The notes beneath the pieces are model-generated. The model had not been told where the DNA came from. It searched no databases and was given only the letters and a program-made list of their open reading frames with translations. This document shows positions 22,849 to 34,348 of a stretch of 64,000 nucleotides of DNA, piece after piece. The stretch spans positions 106,158,480 to 106,222,479 of the forward strand of contig NC_064825.1 of assembly GCF_024166365.1 (NCBI RefSeq), in the 5' to 3' direction. A program made the translations under genes and the position numbers. Origin of the DNA: Elephas maximus indicus (Eukaryota; Chordata; Mammalia; Proboscidea; Elephantidae). Position 1 is the first letter of the stretch. Each line of letters starts with the position of its first letter.

Positions 22849-23154
22849 TCTACAGAAAATGTAAAGCACTTTCATGGATTCCCACAGTACTTTGGATAAT
22901 TCAAATTTCTTACCAGGGGTTGAAAACTGCTATATAACTTAGCTGCTACCTTTATTTCTATGTTCATCTGCTAACACATTTTTTTCTCCAGACAATTTGT
23001 TCTTTAGGACTCTAAGAATGTAAAACTTAACACTCGTCCTTTGCTTTTGCATCTGCCTAAAATGTTCTTTCGTTACTCCTTCTAACTATTTAGGACTCAG
23101 TTCAAATGTTACTTCTTCAGAGAGGCTTTTCCAGGTTTATCATAGAGACTACAT

Positions 23155-23530
23155 TATTATTGTTACTGTGCCAGGACTACACTGAATCCATGCAAATGAA
23201 ATGATGTGTAGCCATACCCAGCTAGCTGTAGCCTTCCACCATTTCACAGATCCTCAGTCTCTCTCTTCAGCACTTGTTGTTTGAGCATTGTTCACCTCGT
23301 GTCTTGTCACTATTCCCTAAACAATACTGTATAACAAATATTTACATAGCATTTGCATTGTATTAGGCATTATAAGTAATCTAGAAATGATTTGAAGTAT
23401 ATGGAAGTTTCTGCATAGGTTATATGCAAATATTGTGTCATTTTATATAATGGACTTCAGCATCCATGGATTTTGCTATTTGTGGGGGCCCTGTAACCAA
23501 CCCTCATGGATACTTAAGGAACACTTTATA
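23155..23530 (+). mobile_element. MER2-like DNA transposon, second copy
   Basis: Shares ccctaaacaatactgtata, gtattaggcattataagtaa and the atccatggattttgctat block with 21882-22352. Its right end ggatacttaaggaacac is a worn inverted repeat; the left end is truncated. Confidence 0.7.
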
Positions 23531-23841
23531 GTTTTAATTAATGCATATTTCAAACCTAGTTTTTAAAATGGGTGTCACAACTGTATGGACACTCGTGGAA
23601 ATGAATAAGTTTTACGCTAAGTGATATAACAGGTTATACATTACAACTCACTAAAATAAATCAGCCTGAGCAAAAATTCTTATTGAGAGAGGACATTGCA
23701 CAATGAAATTATAGAATTACTAATATAATGATTTGGTTTGGGGTTTTTTAACATATATACTACTTATGTAATTTGAGCAGAAATTTCTGACAACATTACA
23801 AGAGATTTTCAACTTGGAAATGATTGTTTGGAAAGACAAGG

Positions 23842-24380
23842 AGCCTTAGTAATCTAGTGTTGCTATAACAGAAATACCCCAAGTATGTAGCTTAACAAAG
23901 AGAAATTTGTTCTATCACAGTCAAGGAGGCTAGAACTCCAAATTCCGAGATGCAGCTCCAGGGGAAGCTTTCCCTCTCTGCTGTCTCTGGGGTAAAGTCC
24001 TTGTCATCAATTTTTCCCTGGTCTAGAAGCTTCTCAGTGCAGGGACCCCAGGTCCAAAGAACATGTTCCCTTCCTCGTTCTTCAATCTTGGTGGTAGGAA
24101 GTCCCCTGTCTCTAAGCTAGTTTCTCTTATTTCAAAAGAGATTGACTCAAGGTATAACCTAATGTTGTAGGTTGAGCCCTGCCGCATTAACATTACTGCC
24201 TCTAATCCTGCCTTGTTAACATCATAGAGGTAGGATTTACAACACAGGAAAATCACCAAAACAAACAAATTGCCTTCTAGAAGTTTCTGACTCATAAAAC
24301 AAAGTGGTGGACTATGACGCAACACTGAGAATCAGTGAGTTGACACACATTTTTTGGGTGACACAACTCAATCCATAACA
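23842..24380 (-). mobile_element. Solitary LTR-like element (MaLR-like)
   Basis: On the minus strand it starts tgttatggattgagttgtgt and ends with a 'tctgttatagcaacactag' type terminus, the pattern of ERVL-MaLR LTRs. It is about 540 bp with no internal viral genes. A relative in opposite orientation lies at 37736-38035. Family assignment rests on resemblance only. It ends less than 100 bp downstream of the OR10AG1-like pseudogene. Confidence 0.6.
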
Positions 24381-24475
24381 CAAGATATGTTAAAAGTATA
24401 CATTTGTTCAAATTTAATTAAAAATACATAAGAAAGCAATCCTTATACATCTAACTCATTCTTTAATGAAGTGAA

Positions 24476-25415
24476 TTACTTACATAGCAATTTTCTCAGT
24501 GCCATTATGACATCCTTGTTCCTTAGACTATATATCATGGGATTAAACACAGGAGTCAGAATAGTGTAGAAAAGAGAAAGCATTTTGTCAATTCCCTCTG
24601 AGTGTCTAGTGTTGGGCCTTAAGTAGGCAATAATGGCTGATCCAAAAAATAACACCACAACCATAAGATGAGATGAGCAGGTAGAGAAGGCTTTGGCTTG
24701 ACTTGTGGCTGATGGTAACTTCAGGATGATGGAGATGATTTTACTGTAGGAGCCCAGTATCAACAGAAATGGAACCATGACAAATAACACAGCAACTGTG
24801 TACACCAACTTCTCGTTTACAAAGGTGTCCCCACAAGCCAGCTTGAGTATTGGGGGAATATCACAGAAGAAGTGGTTGATTAGTTTAGATCCACAAAATG
24901 GAAGAGAGAAAATATGATATGTATGCCTGATAGTGAAAGGGATTCCAATGGTCCAGGAGCCAGTCACCAACTGGATACAGACCCTGTGGTTCATGACTAG
25001 AGGATAGTGCAGAGGTTACAAATGGCCACATAGCGGTCATAAGCCATCACTGCCAGGAGCAAACATTCTATGCCTCCGAACAGAAGGAAAAAGCTCATCT
25101 GTGTAGCACAGGCAACTAAGGAAATTCTTCTTCTCTGAGTCCCAATATTAATTAGCATTCTAGGGAGAGTAGTTGACACACAGCAGATTTCCGAGAAGGA
25201 AAATTTGCCAGGAAAAAATACATAGGGCCCTGGAGAGTGGAATCCATTTTCGTTATTAGAAGTATGGTGCCATTGCTCATCAGGATGATGATATAAATGA
25301 TTAAAAACAATCCAAAAAGAAGCCACTGGATATGGGGCATGTCAGCAAAGCCCAAGAGAACAAATTCAATGATTTCAGTTAGATTGTCTTGTGGTGGTTT
25401 TTCTTGATGATTCAT
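24476..25415 (-). pseudogene. OR10AG1P-like: Olfactory receptor pseudogene, OR10AG1-like
   Basis: Class II OR, an odorant-sensing seven-helix GPCR. It is nearly complete: 940 bp from ATG (25413-25415) to stop (24476-24478), equal to ~313 codons once two single-base losses are allowed. The start is in frame with an N-glycosylation site (NLTE) and EFVLLGFAD. Conserved motifs survive: PMYFFLANF (TM2), [10 protein letters not shown] (TM3), FFCDIPP (loop 2), AFSTCSSHL (TM6), PVFNPMIYSLRNKDV (TM7). Break 1, near 25197-25203, loses one T in TM2. Break 2, near 25012-25015, loses one C just after [11 protein letters not shown]. No other lesion was noticed, so the loss looks recent or could be a sequencing error or allele. 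Subfamily 10AG is from remembered similarity and from neighbours. Confidence 0.88.
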
Positions 25416-25904
25416 CTGTAGAAAAGGTAAATTTACGTGGGTATTTCCTTTGCCTGCCTGTATCCCTTTGCCTCTTCTCTAAGGTGTAATGAGGTGTCTG
25501 GGTTGGATTTTATGATCACTGCAATGGTTTGCACTTTAAGAATGATACTATTTATGTATGTCCCACGTCCTCCTATTAAATCACAGTAAACAGTCCCCTC
25601 ACATTTATTTTAAGATCATTTCCTTATACTTTGGAAGCACAGCCCAGGATAGATCAAGCTATACCTGACTCAGCACAGGCACTGGAGCAATTGGTAACTG
25701 CTGAAGATGGACCCTCCGCTTTGCCATCTAACCTCACTTTAAATTAATTACACTTCTTGACAATCCTATTGTACTTCTCTATGCATTGCCTCAGTCAAGC
25801 TTCTCAAACACTATGTCATAAGCTGACTTGTAACATACATTTTCAACTGCCTGTTTCAACGTTCCCTTCTCCCATCCCTTGATGATTTTAAGCATATACC
25901 CATA
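25416..25904. other. Intergenic, no gene seen
   Basis: Upstream flank of the OR10AG1-like pseudogene. I see no exon, promoter motif or repeat I can name. Confidence 0.5.
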
Positions 25905-26056
25905 CCATTGCCACTGAGTCAATTCCGCCTCACAGCTACTCTATAGGAACAAGTAGAATTACCACATACGGTTTCCAAGGAGCTGCTTGCTGGTAGTCTT
26001 GAACTATCAATCTTTTGGTTAGCAGCCAGACACTTAATTACTGTGCCACCAAGCCA
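25905..26056 (-). mobile_element. AfroSINE-type SINE
   Basis: Short-body minus copy, diverged (gagtcaattccgcctcacag, tttccaaggagctgcttgc, tggttagcagccagacac). Confidence 0.88.
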
Positions 26057-27030
26057 CGTTTAAGCATATAAGTTCTTATAATACAGTTCACGTTAGGTAG
26101 TTTAGAAAGAAAAGTGTGAGAGTATTTCATTTTGCATAGGGGAATAAAACAATTATCTTTCAGTAGGTTGTTAAGTGGGCAAGATAAGAGGATTTTATTC
26201 AGGGAAATAGTCCAGGAACATTGATTCAGATACTAATAATAAAAGCAGTCTCCCTGGAAAAGCAGGGGTAGTAGGAGGATATTCGTTACCTGTGTTACAT
26301 GTGGGACAGTAGGAGGAATGATATTGGCTGTTGTTATACCCATTGTGGTCTGTGAACCCGAGATTATGTTTGTTGCTTCTCAAAAAACAATTTAGATAAC
26401 TGTTTCTAAACTCACTTTTCTTTACATATAAAGATACTGAGACTCACTAAGTGTGGATAATTTGACCAATTGCATGTAGATTTTGTGACTCCAAATCAGC
26501 ATCTTTTTTTTTAAATGGATGAGTTTGACCCCTTTCTCAATGATTTATTATCTTTGTGATATCAAGCTATTATTTAAAGTTTCTGTTACCTCTTTGTGAG
26601 AATTAAATGAGATAATAGTGGTAAAATGTATCACCTACTTACCAATTTTAAACTGATTAATTTTTAGTTATGGGTCTATAATTCTGATTATGATAATATG
26701 TTATTTAACCTATAGCCCTAGGATTTAACAGATTGCCTAGTTAAGTACTTGATAGCGATTTTGAATTCCGTTGCTGGAAATTGTTTTCCCACCATTGTCT
26801 TTAGTCAGGGTCAGGACAATGACTAATTAGTGAAGCTCCTAAGGTGCAAAATTTAAGGAGGCTTAGGCTCTCTTGCACTTGCACAATCCTAAAAGTAAGT
26901 GCCTACTTAAATTTTGCAAGAGGCAAGGTGCCTCTTGTCTCACCCTGATTTACATTTCTCCACCCTAATGGGTTTGCATCTTGTCAACCAAGTAGAGAAG
27001 AAGCATGGTGCCATGGTTAAAAAAAAAAAA
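26057..27030. other. Intergenic, no gene seen
   Basis: AT-rich. 26575-26640 (gagaattaaatgagataata) resembles the 3' part of an ancient MIR-type SINE, weakly. A poly(A) run at 27019-27037 marks the tail of the next, minus-strand SINE only by juxtaposition. Small open frames here have no recognisable content. Confidence 0.5.
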
Positions 27031-27037
27031 AAAAAAA

Positions 27038-27236
27038 TCATTGCTGAGGAGCCAATTCCAACTCATAGCTACACTGTAGGTCAGAGTAGAACTGCCCCAT
27101 AGGGTTTTTAAGGCTGTAAATCTTTAGGGAAGACTACTGCCATATCTTTATTCCACTGAGTAGGTGGAGAGTTTGAACTGTTGGCCTTCTTATTACAGCC
27201 AAGAGCTTAAACACTGTGCCACCACTACTCTGTGCC
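27038..27236 (-). mobile_element. AfroSINE-type SINE, long-body variant
   Basis: Complement of the 3' half (ccaattccaactcatagc), long-body insert (taaatctttagggaagact) and head (aacactgtgccacc) all present. Confidence 0.85.
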
Positions 27237-27249
27237 ATGGTTATAGATC

Positions 27250-27450
27250 AATATTTCCCAGATGGACTGAAATTGAATTGTAGCTCCAACTTCTAGCTGT
27301 GTGATGACATCTTGTATGTTTATTAATCATTCCACGTCACATTTTCTCTGCTGTAAAATGACTAGCAATTATATCAACATTAAGTGTTGTTAAGTAAAAT
27401 AAATCATTTAATATAAATAAAAAATCTTGAAGAAGTTCTGGCATTTATAA
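27250..27450 (+). mobile_element. MIR (ancient tRNA-derived SINE)
   Basis: The MIR core pattern is visible: tagctccaacttctagctgt, gtgatgacatcttg, tctgctgtaaaatgac. This family is old and shared by mammals, unlike the afrotherian SINEs nearby. Confidence 0.6.
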
Positions 27451-27551
27451 AGCCTCTTACTATTGTTATCTATTATTGCTATTGTTATCAATAGTTACTT
27501 ATTATTATCATCCATTTATTCTAATTATTATTAAAACTAATGTTTTACTAG

Positions 27552-27742
27552 GACAGTGTAGAAAAGAGAAAGCATTTTGTCAGTTCCCTCTGAGTGTCTA
27601 GTGCTGGGTCTTAAGTAGCAATAACACCTGATCCAAAGAATAACACCGCAACCATAAGAGGAGGTGAACAGGTAGAGAAGGCTTTGGCTTGACTTGAGGC
27701 TGATGGCAACTTCAGGATGATGGAGAAGATTTTACTGTCACT
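27552..27742 (-). pseudogene. OR10AG1-like fragment (TM5-TM6)
   Basis: Near-identical to 24560-24750, the TM5-TM6 portion of the neighbouring OR10AG1-like pseudogene. It encodes SIILKLPSASSQAKAFSTCS and LMVAVLFFGSG before a frame break that loses one G of the TTAAGTAGGC context. Both ends stop sharply and no other OR sequence flanks them, so it is a partial duplicate or the remnant of a deleted second OR10AG-type gene. It lies just left of duplication copy B, so it may mark a lost second gene copy. Confidence 0.92.
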
Positions 27743-28131
27743 ATAAACAATATAAACAATACTCTCTAATATATTTTCCTTTTCTATCACAGGATTATTA
27801 AAGGAATGAAGTGAGATCTTAAAAGGAATTATCAAAATGTTACAAACTCCAAAACTTTCAACTCACATGATGCAATTTCTCCATGAATTCTCTGCCAAAA
27901 TTTGGATTTATATCATTATCTCTGCTTTTTGGACATGTAACACCTGTACTATCCATCACTGCTCAGCATTTAGAATTGCAATTAGGGTAATAGCCTTTGT
28001 ATGCATTTTCTTTTACTGGTACTAAATGATCTGAGTGGTAAAGGCTGTGGCTATTCTACTACTTGAAATCAATACAAATCCCAGAAAATGGGTGTACACC
28101 CAATTTGATTCTGAACTAAGATAAAGGAATA

Positions 28132-28290
28132 AAACCCAGTGCCGTCAAGTTAATTCCGACTCATAGCGATGCTATAGGACAGAGCAGAACTGCCCCATAG
28201 GGTTTCCAAGAAGCGCCTGGCGGATTCTATCTGCCAACCCTTTGGTTAGCAGCCGTAGCACTTAACCACTACACCACCAGGGTTTCCATT
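28132..28290 (-). mobile_element. AfroSINE-type SINE
   Basis: Well-preserved full-length short-body copy from aaacccagtgccgtcaagtt to ccaccagggtttcc. 27743-28131 to its left holds no recognisable feature. Confidence 0.94.
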
Positions 28291-28727
28291 ATTAAAATGA
28301 AAGCATCACCCTTAAGAGGGAGAGAAGAATTAAGATTCAAAAGAGGACAAAAGAAACAAATCTTTATGTATTTTCAATGATAGCATTTAATAAAAAATAA
28401 TTCTTGTTAATTAAATAAAATAACTGTGAGTGCTAAAAGAAACAACATTTTTAATTGTACAAACTCAACTTTTTGGTGACGAAATTATCCATGTATAACA
28501 TTATGTAAGATTTGTCTGTGTTTTTCTCAAGAGAACAGGGTAGAAAGGGCAGAGATTTACCCTGAGTGTTCTCCCAAAACTATCTGTTACTGTTCTTGCT
28601 TGAAAATGTTTAAGTTGTTATTATTTAAAGGAAAATAAAACTTAATTGTATCATGTTTTTATTTGAAATCTAAGCATCCATTCCCTAGAAAAAAATCCAA
28701 ATGATTAGGGAATACATAACAAAACTG

Positions 28728-28940
28728 AAGGAGTTCTGGTTGTGCAGTGGTTAAGTGCTCAGCTGTTAATCAAAAGGTCGTTGGTGCAAGCCCACCAGCC
28801 ATCCCATGGGAGGCAGGTGTGACAGTCTGCATTTATAAAGATTTACAGCCTTGGGAACCCTGTGAGGCAGTTCTACTCTATCCTGTAGGGTGGTTATGAG
28901 TCAGAATCCACTTGAAGGCAATGAGTTTGGCTTTGGTTAA
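28728..28940 (+). mobile_element. AfroSINE-type SINE, long-body variant
   Basis: Paralogue of the SINE at 1-225. Here the full head is seen (ggagttctggttgtgcagtg). Confidence 0.9.
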
Positions 28941-29523
28941 CAAGATTCTGATTCAGTTAAATATTAGTCATTGTCAATGCCCCAATCTACCTAAACCTCA
29001 GCTGTGTTTATATTTTTGACATAAACTAGAAGCGTAAACCTTAAAATTAACTTGAAAAACAATATGAACTTAAAACTTTATATTATTTTATGAATTCTTT
29101 AACATAAAAATATTATTTTCTTTAAAATAAGTGTTTCTTGGATTCCTCAATGGTTGTAGATTTATTTCATAGATTGTTTTATTTTAAATGTCTTATTAAA
29201 ATATCAGAACTAAAATGCATAAATATAATGCTTATTTGCTACAAAGTCTTTGCTAGAAATTAAGTTTTCCTATAATATTATTTAGTATTCTTACAACACA
29301 GCAATTTTTCAAATTGGCAGAGTTTCAAAGTTATTAATATCACTATTTAAAATCATTGTTTAAGGTAAATTATATTTAATAGAGGCAGAAATATAAATGA
29401 GCTGCTTTAATAAAACAGTACATTTGCTACTGCATATTAAACATTAATTTTAATCGTATCATGAACTGAATTTGAATATTAATAAAATATTTCATATTTA
29501 CCTTTCTTATTTTAGATAATAAG

Positions 29524-29735
29524 ATACCTGAAGGTGCTGTGGTTAAAGTGCTCGTCTGCTACCCAAAAAGTCTGCAGTTAGAGCCCACCATCTGCTCCAT
29601 ATGAGAAAGTTGTGGCAGTCAGCTTCCTTAAAGATTTATAACCTTGGAAACATGATAGGGCGGTTTTACTCCGTCCTGACGGGTCCCTTTGGATAGTAAT
29701 CTACTTGAGTGCAGTGGATTTGTGTTTTGGTTTGT
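29524..29735 (+). mobile_element. AfroSINE-type SINE, diverged
   Basis: Paralogue of 795-1010, with the same degraded 3' end (gacgggtccctttggatagt), confirming that decay began before duplication. Confidence 0.85.
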
Positions 29736-31279
29736 GATAACCTTGTTTCTTCCTCACTGAAGAGAGTTTACATATTTACGTATTTAAATTACTTTGGCTG
29801 AAATAGCTTCTTTCATCAACGGTACGTAATCTGTCTGTAAAACACTGTTCATTTTGAACATGGAGTGTTCCTTAAATCAAATAAAATAGTTCTCTCCATC
29901 CCCTGGGATCTCTTCCAGCTGACACAAGTAAATTTCTAATTAAACAAATCTCTTTGGCACTCTCTGATTTGATTTATTTATTTATTTTCCCACGTAGCTC
30001 TCGCTCTACCCAGAATACTCTTCCTTGCAAACTCCTAATGGAATAGAGTGTGCAGAAAGCCTTATTTCTTAGACTTGAATAAGGCCCTGGGTTGTCCTTA
30101 ACTGAGTAATAACATTGGAAGCCATCCAAGATTGACCCAAATCCAATTCTTCCCTTATCTACTATGGCTGCTTCAAATGGGCTCTCTGTTCCTCTGAGAC
30201 TGAACTTCAGTCACATTTTCCTCAAGTTATTTTGCTTATTTACTCCTCTGAAATGGGAGCCTTGATCCAAATTCAGAGGCTGGCCTCTGTAAGAGTTGTA
30301 AAAAATGTTCTGACAGCAAAGAAGATTTTTACCTACAAATCTTGTAGTAAATAATTTATTTCTTCAAGACTCCCTGGACAAACTGAGGGCTGCCTGTTGA
30401 ATATATTTAATCTAGTTCAAAACTTTTTTTCTTTTTTAATTTTGGAAACTCTGGTGGCGTAACTAAGCTAAAAGGGAATTCTAAAGTCTCATAATATGAT
30501 CAGGGTTATATTGTGCATTATTAACGTGATCTTCTGATGCCATAAATGGAAGACTCAAATACAAATGAGAATTTATCATATAATAAAAATAGCAAATGAA
30601 ATAGCTGAAATATGGACTTTTAAAATTAACTTTATTGGGATAATTGGGCAGTCTTGTAGAAAAAAAGATACATTTTCACTAATACTTTATACTATAGCAG
30701 GAAAGACTCCAAATGGTATACTAGTTTAAATATTTCAGAAAATTAACAAGATAATTCTAAGAGAATTTTTTTTTAAGTATGATTTTATGATTTTAAGGTA
30801 AGGAAAATTTATCTAGTTATGACTAAAATTTTAGAATGCAGGACACAAATTATTTTTAAAAATCCAATTATGAAAAATTAAATAGTTCCCTATATTATAA
30901 ATAAACAAGCATAAAAAGTCATGCCAAAATATGGTTAATAAAATTCGGGAAATAAGTGTAGATCACACCTCAGATAAAGTGCTAATTTCCCTTATAAATA
31001 AAGTATTTTTGCGTATCAAGGAAAAGTGAAAACTACAAACAGAAAAATGGACCAAACATATAAGGCTTCACATAAAAAGGAGTAAAATCATCCCTTAAAC
31101 ATAAGAAAAGGCATTCAACTCCATAAAAAAGAGTGAAATTTTAAATTACACAGAAATTAGTATATAAAAATGTTCAATTTCTTGTGAAAACATTCATTTT
31201 TATATACTTCTTGGAGAAGTGAAAAATGATTCAAATCCTGTGGAGAAGAATTGGACATCATTGACTAATATCACAGTTG

Positions 31280-31485
31280 TATTTAGTGTTTTGTGGCATA
31301 CATGGTTTGAACTTCACTACTAACCAAATTTTGGCAGTTTGAACCCACCCTGTAACACAGCAAAAGAAAGGTCTGATGATCTGCTTCTATGAAGAGTACA
31401 GTCAAGAAAGCTATATAGTACAGTTCTACTGTGTAACACATGAAATCACCTGAGTTGGAATCTACTTGACACCAGTGGGTTTTTG
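31280..31485 (+). mobile_element. AfroSINE-type SINE, uninterrupted paralogue
   Basis: Reads through ttcactactaaccaaatttt where copy A carries the RTE. The 3' end includes cctgagttggaatctacttg. Confidence 0.82.
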
Positions 31486-31911
31486 GGTTAATTAGTCTTG
31501 GAATCAATAAAACATGCACACATATGAAATTATCCAGTAAATCTATATTGCAATATTGTTTGTAATTGCAAAAGACTGTAAATCATTTAAGAGTGAGCCT
31601 GTTTTTGGGTTGTCGTCCTCTGACTTGAGAAATGAGTTTACATTTTAATGTTCTTATCAATCATTTTTCTTTCACAGATATTTGATGCCTCTAAAAAGTA
31701 TATATATATATTTTAAATGTATCCTGATTTTCTTAGTGGTTGAAGAAGGAACATTGGTTTGCTGTGACCCACTGAATCTTAACCAGAAATGAAATTATTT
31801 CTTTGTTTTAAATCTTGTAAATTATAAGTGATTTGATTTTGAGTCTGTTCATTCACAAAAATTTTGATTTGTTTCTGGATTTGACAAGTACTGAAAATCA
31901 TGTTAGTATTG

Positions 31912-31942
31912 TTATAAAACCCAGTGCCATCGAGTCGATTAT
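31912..31942 (-). mobile_element. AfroSINE tail fragment
   Basis: Only aaacccagtgccatcgagtc and a few bases remain, an extreme 5' truncation. 31943-32597 right of it is AT-rich with no recognisable gene. Confidence 0.7.
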
Positions 31943-32597
31943 ACCTTTTGAATTTTTATATATATTTTTTATTTGCTGGATACTGAAAAATACTGCATTA
32001 ATTCAGTATTGTTTTACATTTTCTCTTTCTTTTTTGTTTCAAATATTGTCTATTTTTCGTCATTCATGCTCACTCATTTATTTTTAACTATGTTCATTCT
32101 TGTAATCTCAAATTTGTTCAACTTTTGGTTCTATTGTTGTGTGCCTTCTATTTATTTTTCAAGGAATGACCATAGATATTATATATTTTGAGTATTTTTA
32201 GATGATACACATACACTTATGTTTCTTTCACAAATCAAAGGCATCTTGGTTGATACTGAAGTTTATCTGCTAGATGCTAGATTCTTAAGACATCTACTAG
32301 CAAGAAGAAAAAAAGAAATGGAAAAATTTTCTTTGATTTTTCTTGTTATTTTCAGAATGAATATTGATTATTATTTCCTGTGATATGCTAGTTACCTTCT
32401 CATTGTAATAAATTCAAACTATATAAAAATAAATCACAAATTATTTGAAATCCTGCCACTGTGAATAAGCCAATATTTCCTTCTAATCCACACTCATCCA
32501 AATACTGTTCATATACATACCCGTGCATATCCACTACTGACATGCAAATGTAAATAGTTGAATGGTAGAATGGTATTATGGGTTGCCATCTTTCATT

Positions 32598-32800
32598 ATA
32601 GGGAACCCTGATGTGCAGTGGTTAAGCACTGAGTTGCTATCTGAGAGGACAGTGGTTCAACCCACCAGGCGCTCCGCAGGTGAAAGATGTGGAAGTTTCT
32701 CCAGTAAAAGATTACAGCCTTAGAAAACCTGTGGTGCAATTCTACTCTGTCTTATAGGGTTGCTATAGCCAGAGTTGAGTCATTGGCAATTTTTTTTTAA
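32598..32800 (+). mobile_element. AfroSINE-type SINE, long-body variant
   Basis: Head ccctgatgtgcagtggttaa, ccaccaggcgctccgcagg, long-body insert, and ctctgtcttatagggttgct are present. Confidence 0.88.
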
Positions 32801-34077
32801 GGGTTTATCTTTCACTGTTTTACAAAAATTGGGTAATGTTTTATAAATATATTTTAATTTCTTTTGCATGTCAGTTCATACTCAGAATATCTTCACAACA
32901 GCTTTTCTAAAATCTTCTTAAATGGGCTCTATACTTTGATGGTATAGATGTACTCCAGTGTCTTAGCACAATCTCTAATTCCATTTGCTTATAATTTTGT
33001 TTTCTCACTATAAGTTTTGTGTTAAATATTCCTCAAAAAATGCATATTTGTAATAGTCATTTTTGTACTTGTTATTTCTTTCAGATGAGTTGTCCTTTAG
33101 TCAGTTTATAGAATAAAAGGGTTAATATTTTGTTTTGTTTTGTTCCACAAAGAAAAAAAAAATGCTAAATCATTGTCCAAAATGTATGCAAGAATAGACT
33201 GGCAGAATGATGAACTAGTGGAGGCCTGGAAGAATACACAATTCATTCCTGATGATTTGAATTAAAGTACCTTAATGAAAGGGCTATTTACATGGGCATG
33301 GTTAGATTATGTGCAGAATATCAGATCCTTAAAGTGTAGATAGATATTATAAAACCAAGGCCTGAAGTTAGAAGGGAAGGAAATAATGTTACCAGAGAAT
33401 GGTGAGAAGTGGAGCCATAGATGCAAGAACACTCTGCAGTATATGTAGTCTTTAAAGGACATGGGCAGAGAAAAGGTACAGAAGCAGATAAAACATACAA
33501 GGAAAGCCCCAAATTCTCCCCAGCTTCCAACATCTTAGCTACTGTTGGTGTTGCTAATTGGCTGAATCCAAACAGAGGGGCAGAGAAAGGCAGCAAATGC
33601 ATCTGAAGTAAAATATAAGAAAAAATTTACCACTGACTAAAAAAAAAAAAGCAAACCACTGAACGTGTCTCTAATTCCTAATTAAACAACACAATTACCT
33701 TTCATCATATTATTCAATCTCTTCCCTCACTTGTTCACAGTCAGAGAAAGGATTGATCTTCAAGATTAGATTTTGGAACTTCAGTTATTTTGTGGTTTCA
33801 TTACACAAAAGTAGTTAATTCTTTGAAACAAAGGTCCCTTAACATAATATGAGACTGTTAGCACACCATTGATTATTTCTAGGAATGTAGAAATAAAACT
33901 AGATGATTTGTTTCCAGCACTGTTTGATCTTTTCTATCACTCTCTATATCCCTAAATATGCCACCCACAACAAACTCAGCTTATTTCACCACCCATACAT
34001 ATTCATAGTGATTGAAGCTCAAAGATGACCTAAGTGTGTATGGAATAGGAATTACGTTAAGAAAATTGGTTTTAAAG
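32801..34077. other. Intergenic, no gene seen
   Basis: AT-rich sequence with short poly(T)/poly(A) runs. I see no coding, RNA or repeat feature that I can name. Confidence 0.5.
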
Positions 34078-34103
34078 TTATATATATATATATATATATA
34101 TAT
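34078..34103 (+). repeat. (TA)n dinucleotide repeat
   Basis: About 13 TA units. Confidence 0.93.
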
Positions 34104-34162
34104 TCAAATGGTAAAATGGTCAGCTATTAACATCACATAGTCTGATTTAGTAGGTCTGGAAT

Positions 34163-34330
34163 GGTCTCTGTTAATGTTGTTAGATGCAGTTGAGTTTATT
34201 TTTGCCTCATACTGACCCCATGTGATAGTGTAGAAATGCCGCATAGGATTTTCTAAGCTGTAATCTATAGGGTTGCTATCAGTCGGAATCGACTGGACAG
34301 CAACAGGTTTGTTTGTTTTTGTTTGTTTTT
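34163..34330. mobile_element. Scrambled SINE/RTE tail fragments
   Basis: 34163-34262 resembles the minus-strand SINE 3' half (gttgttagatgcagttgag, gccgcataggattttctaag). 34262-34330 is a plus-strand SINE 3' end (agggttgctatcagtcggaa) with a tttgttt-type tail. The two abut head to head immediately before the RTE. Confidence 0.65.
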
Positions 34331-34348
34331 AATTTTTGGAATCTTTAG

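Larger units (their letters stand above)
28720..31880 (+). repeat. Segmental duplication, copy B
   Basis: Direct paralogue of 1-12450, about 28.7 kb away. It keeps empty sites for the L1 (near 31185-31200), the RTE (near 31315) and the SINE (near 30500). It differs by lacking the 1690-3450 block of copy A; at that point (30449-30465) it has a ~17-base SINE-head remnant (ggaaactctggtggcg) instead. Similarity fades after about 31870. Contains no gene. Confidence 0.9.
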
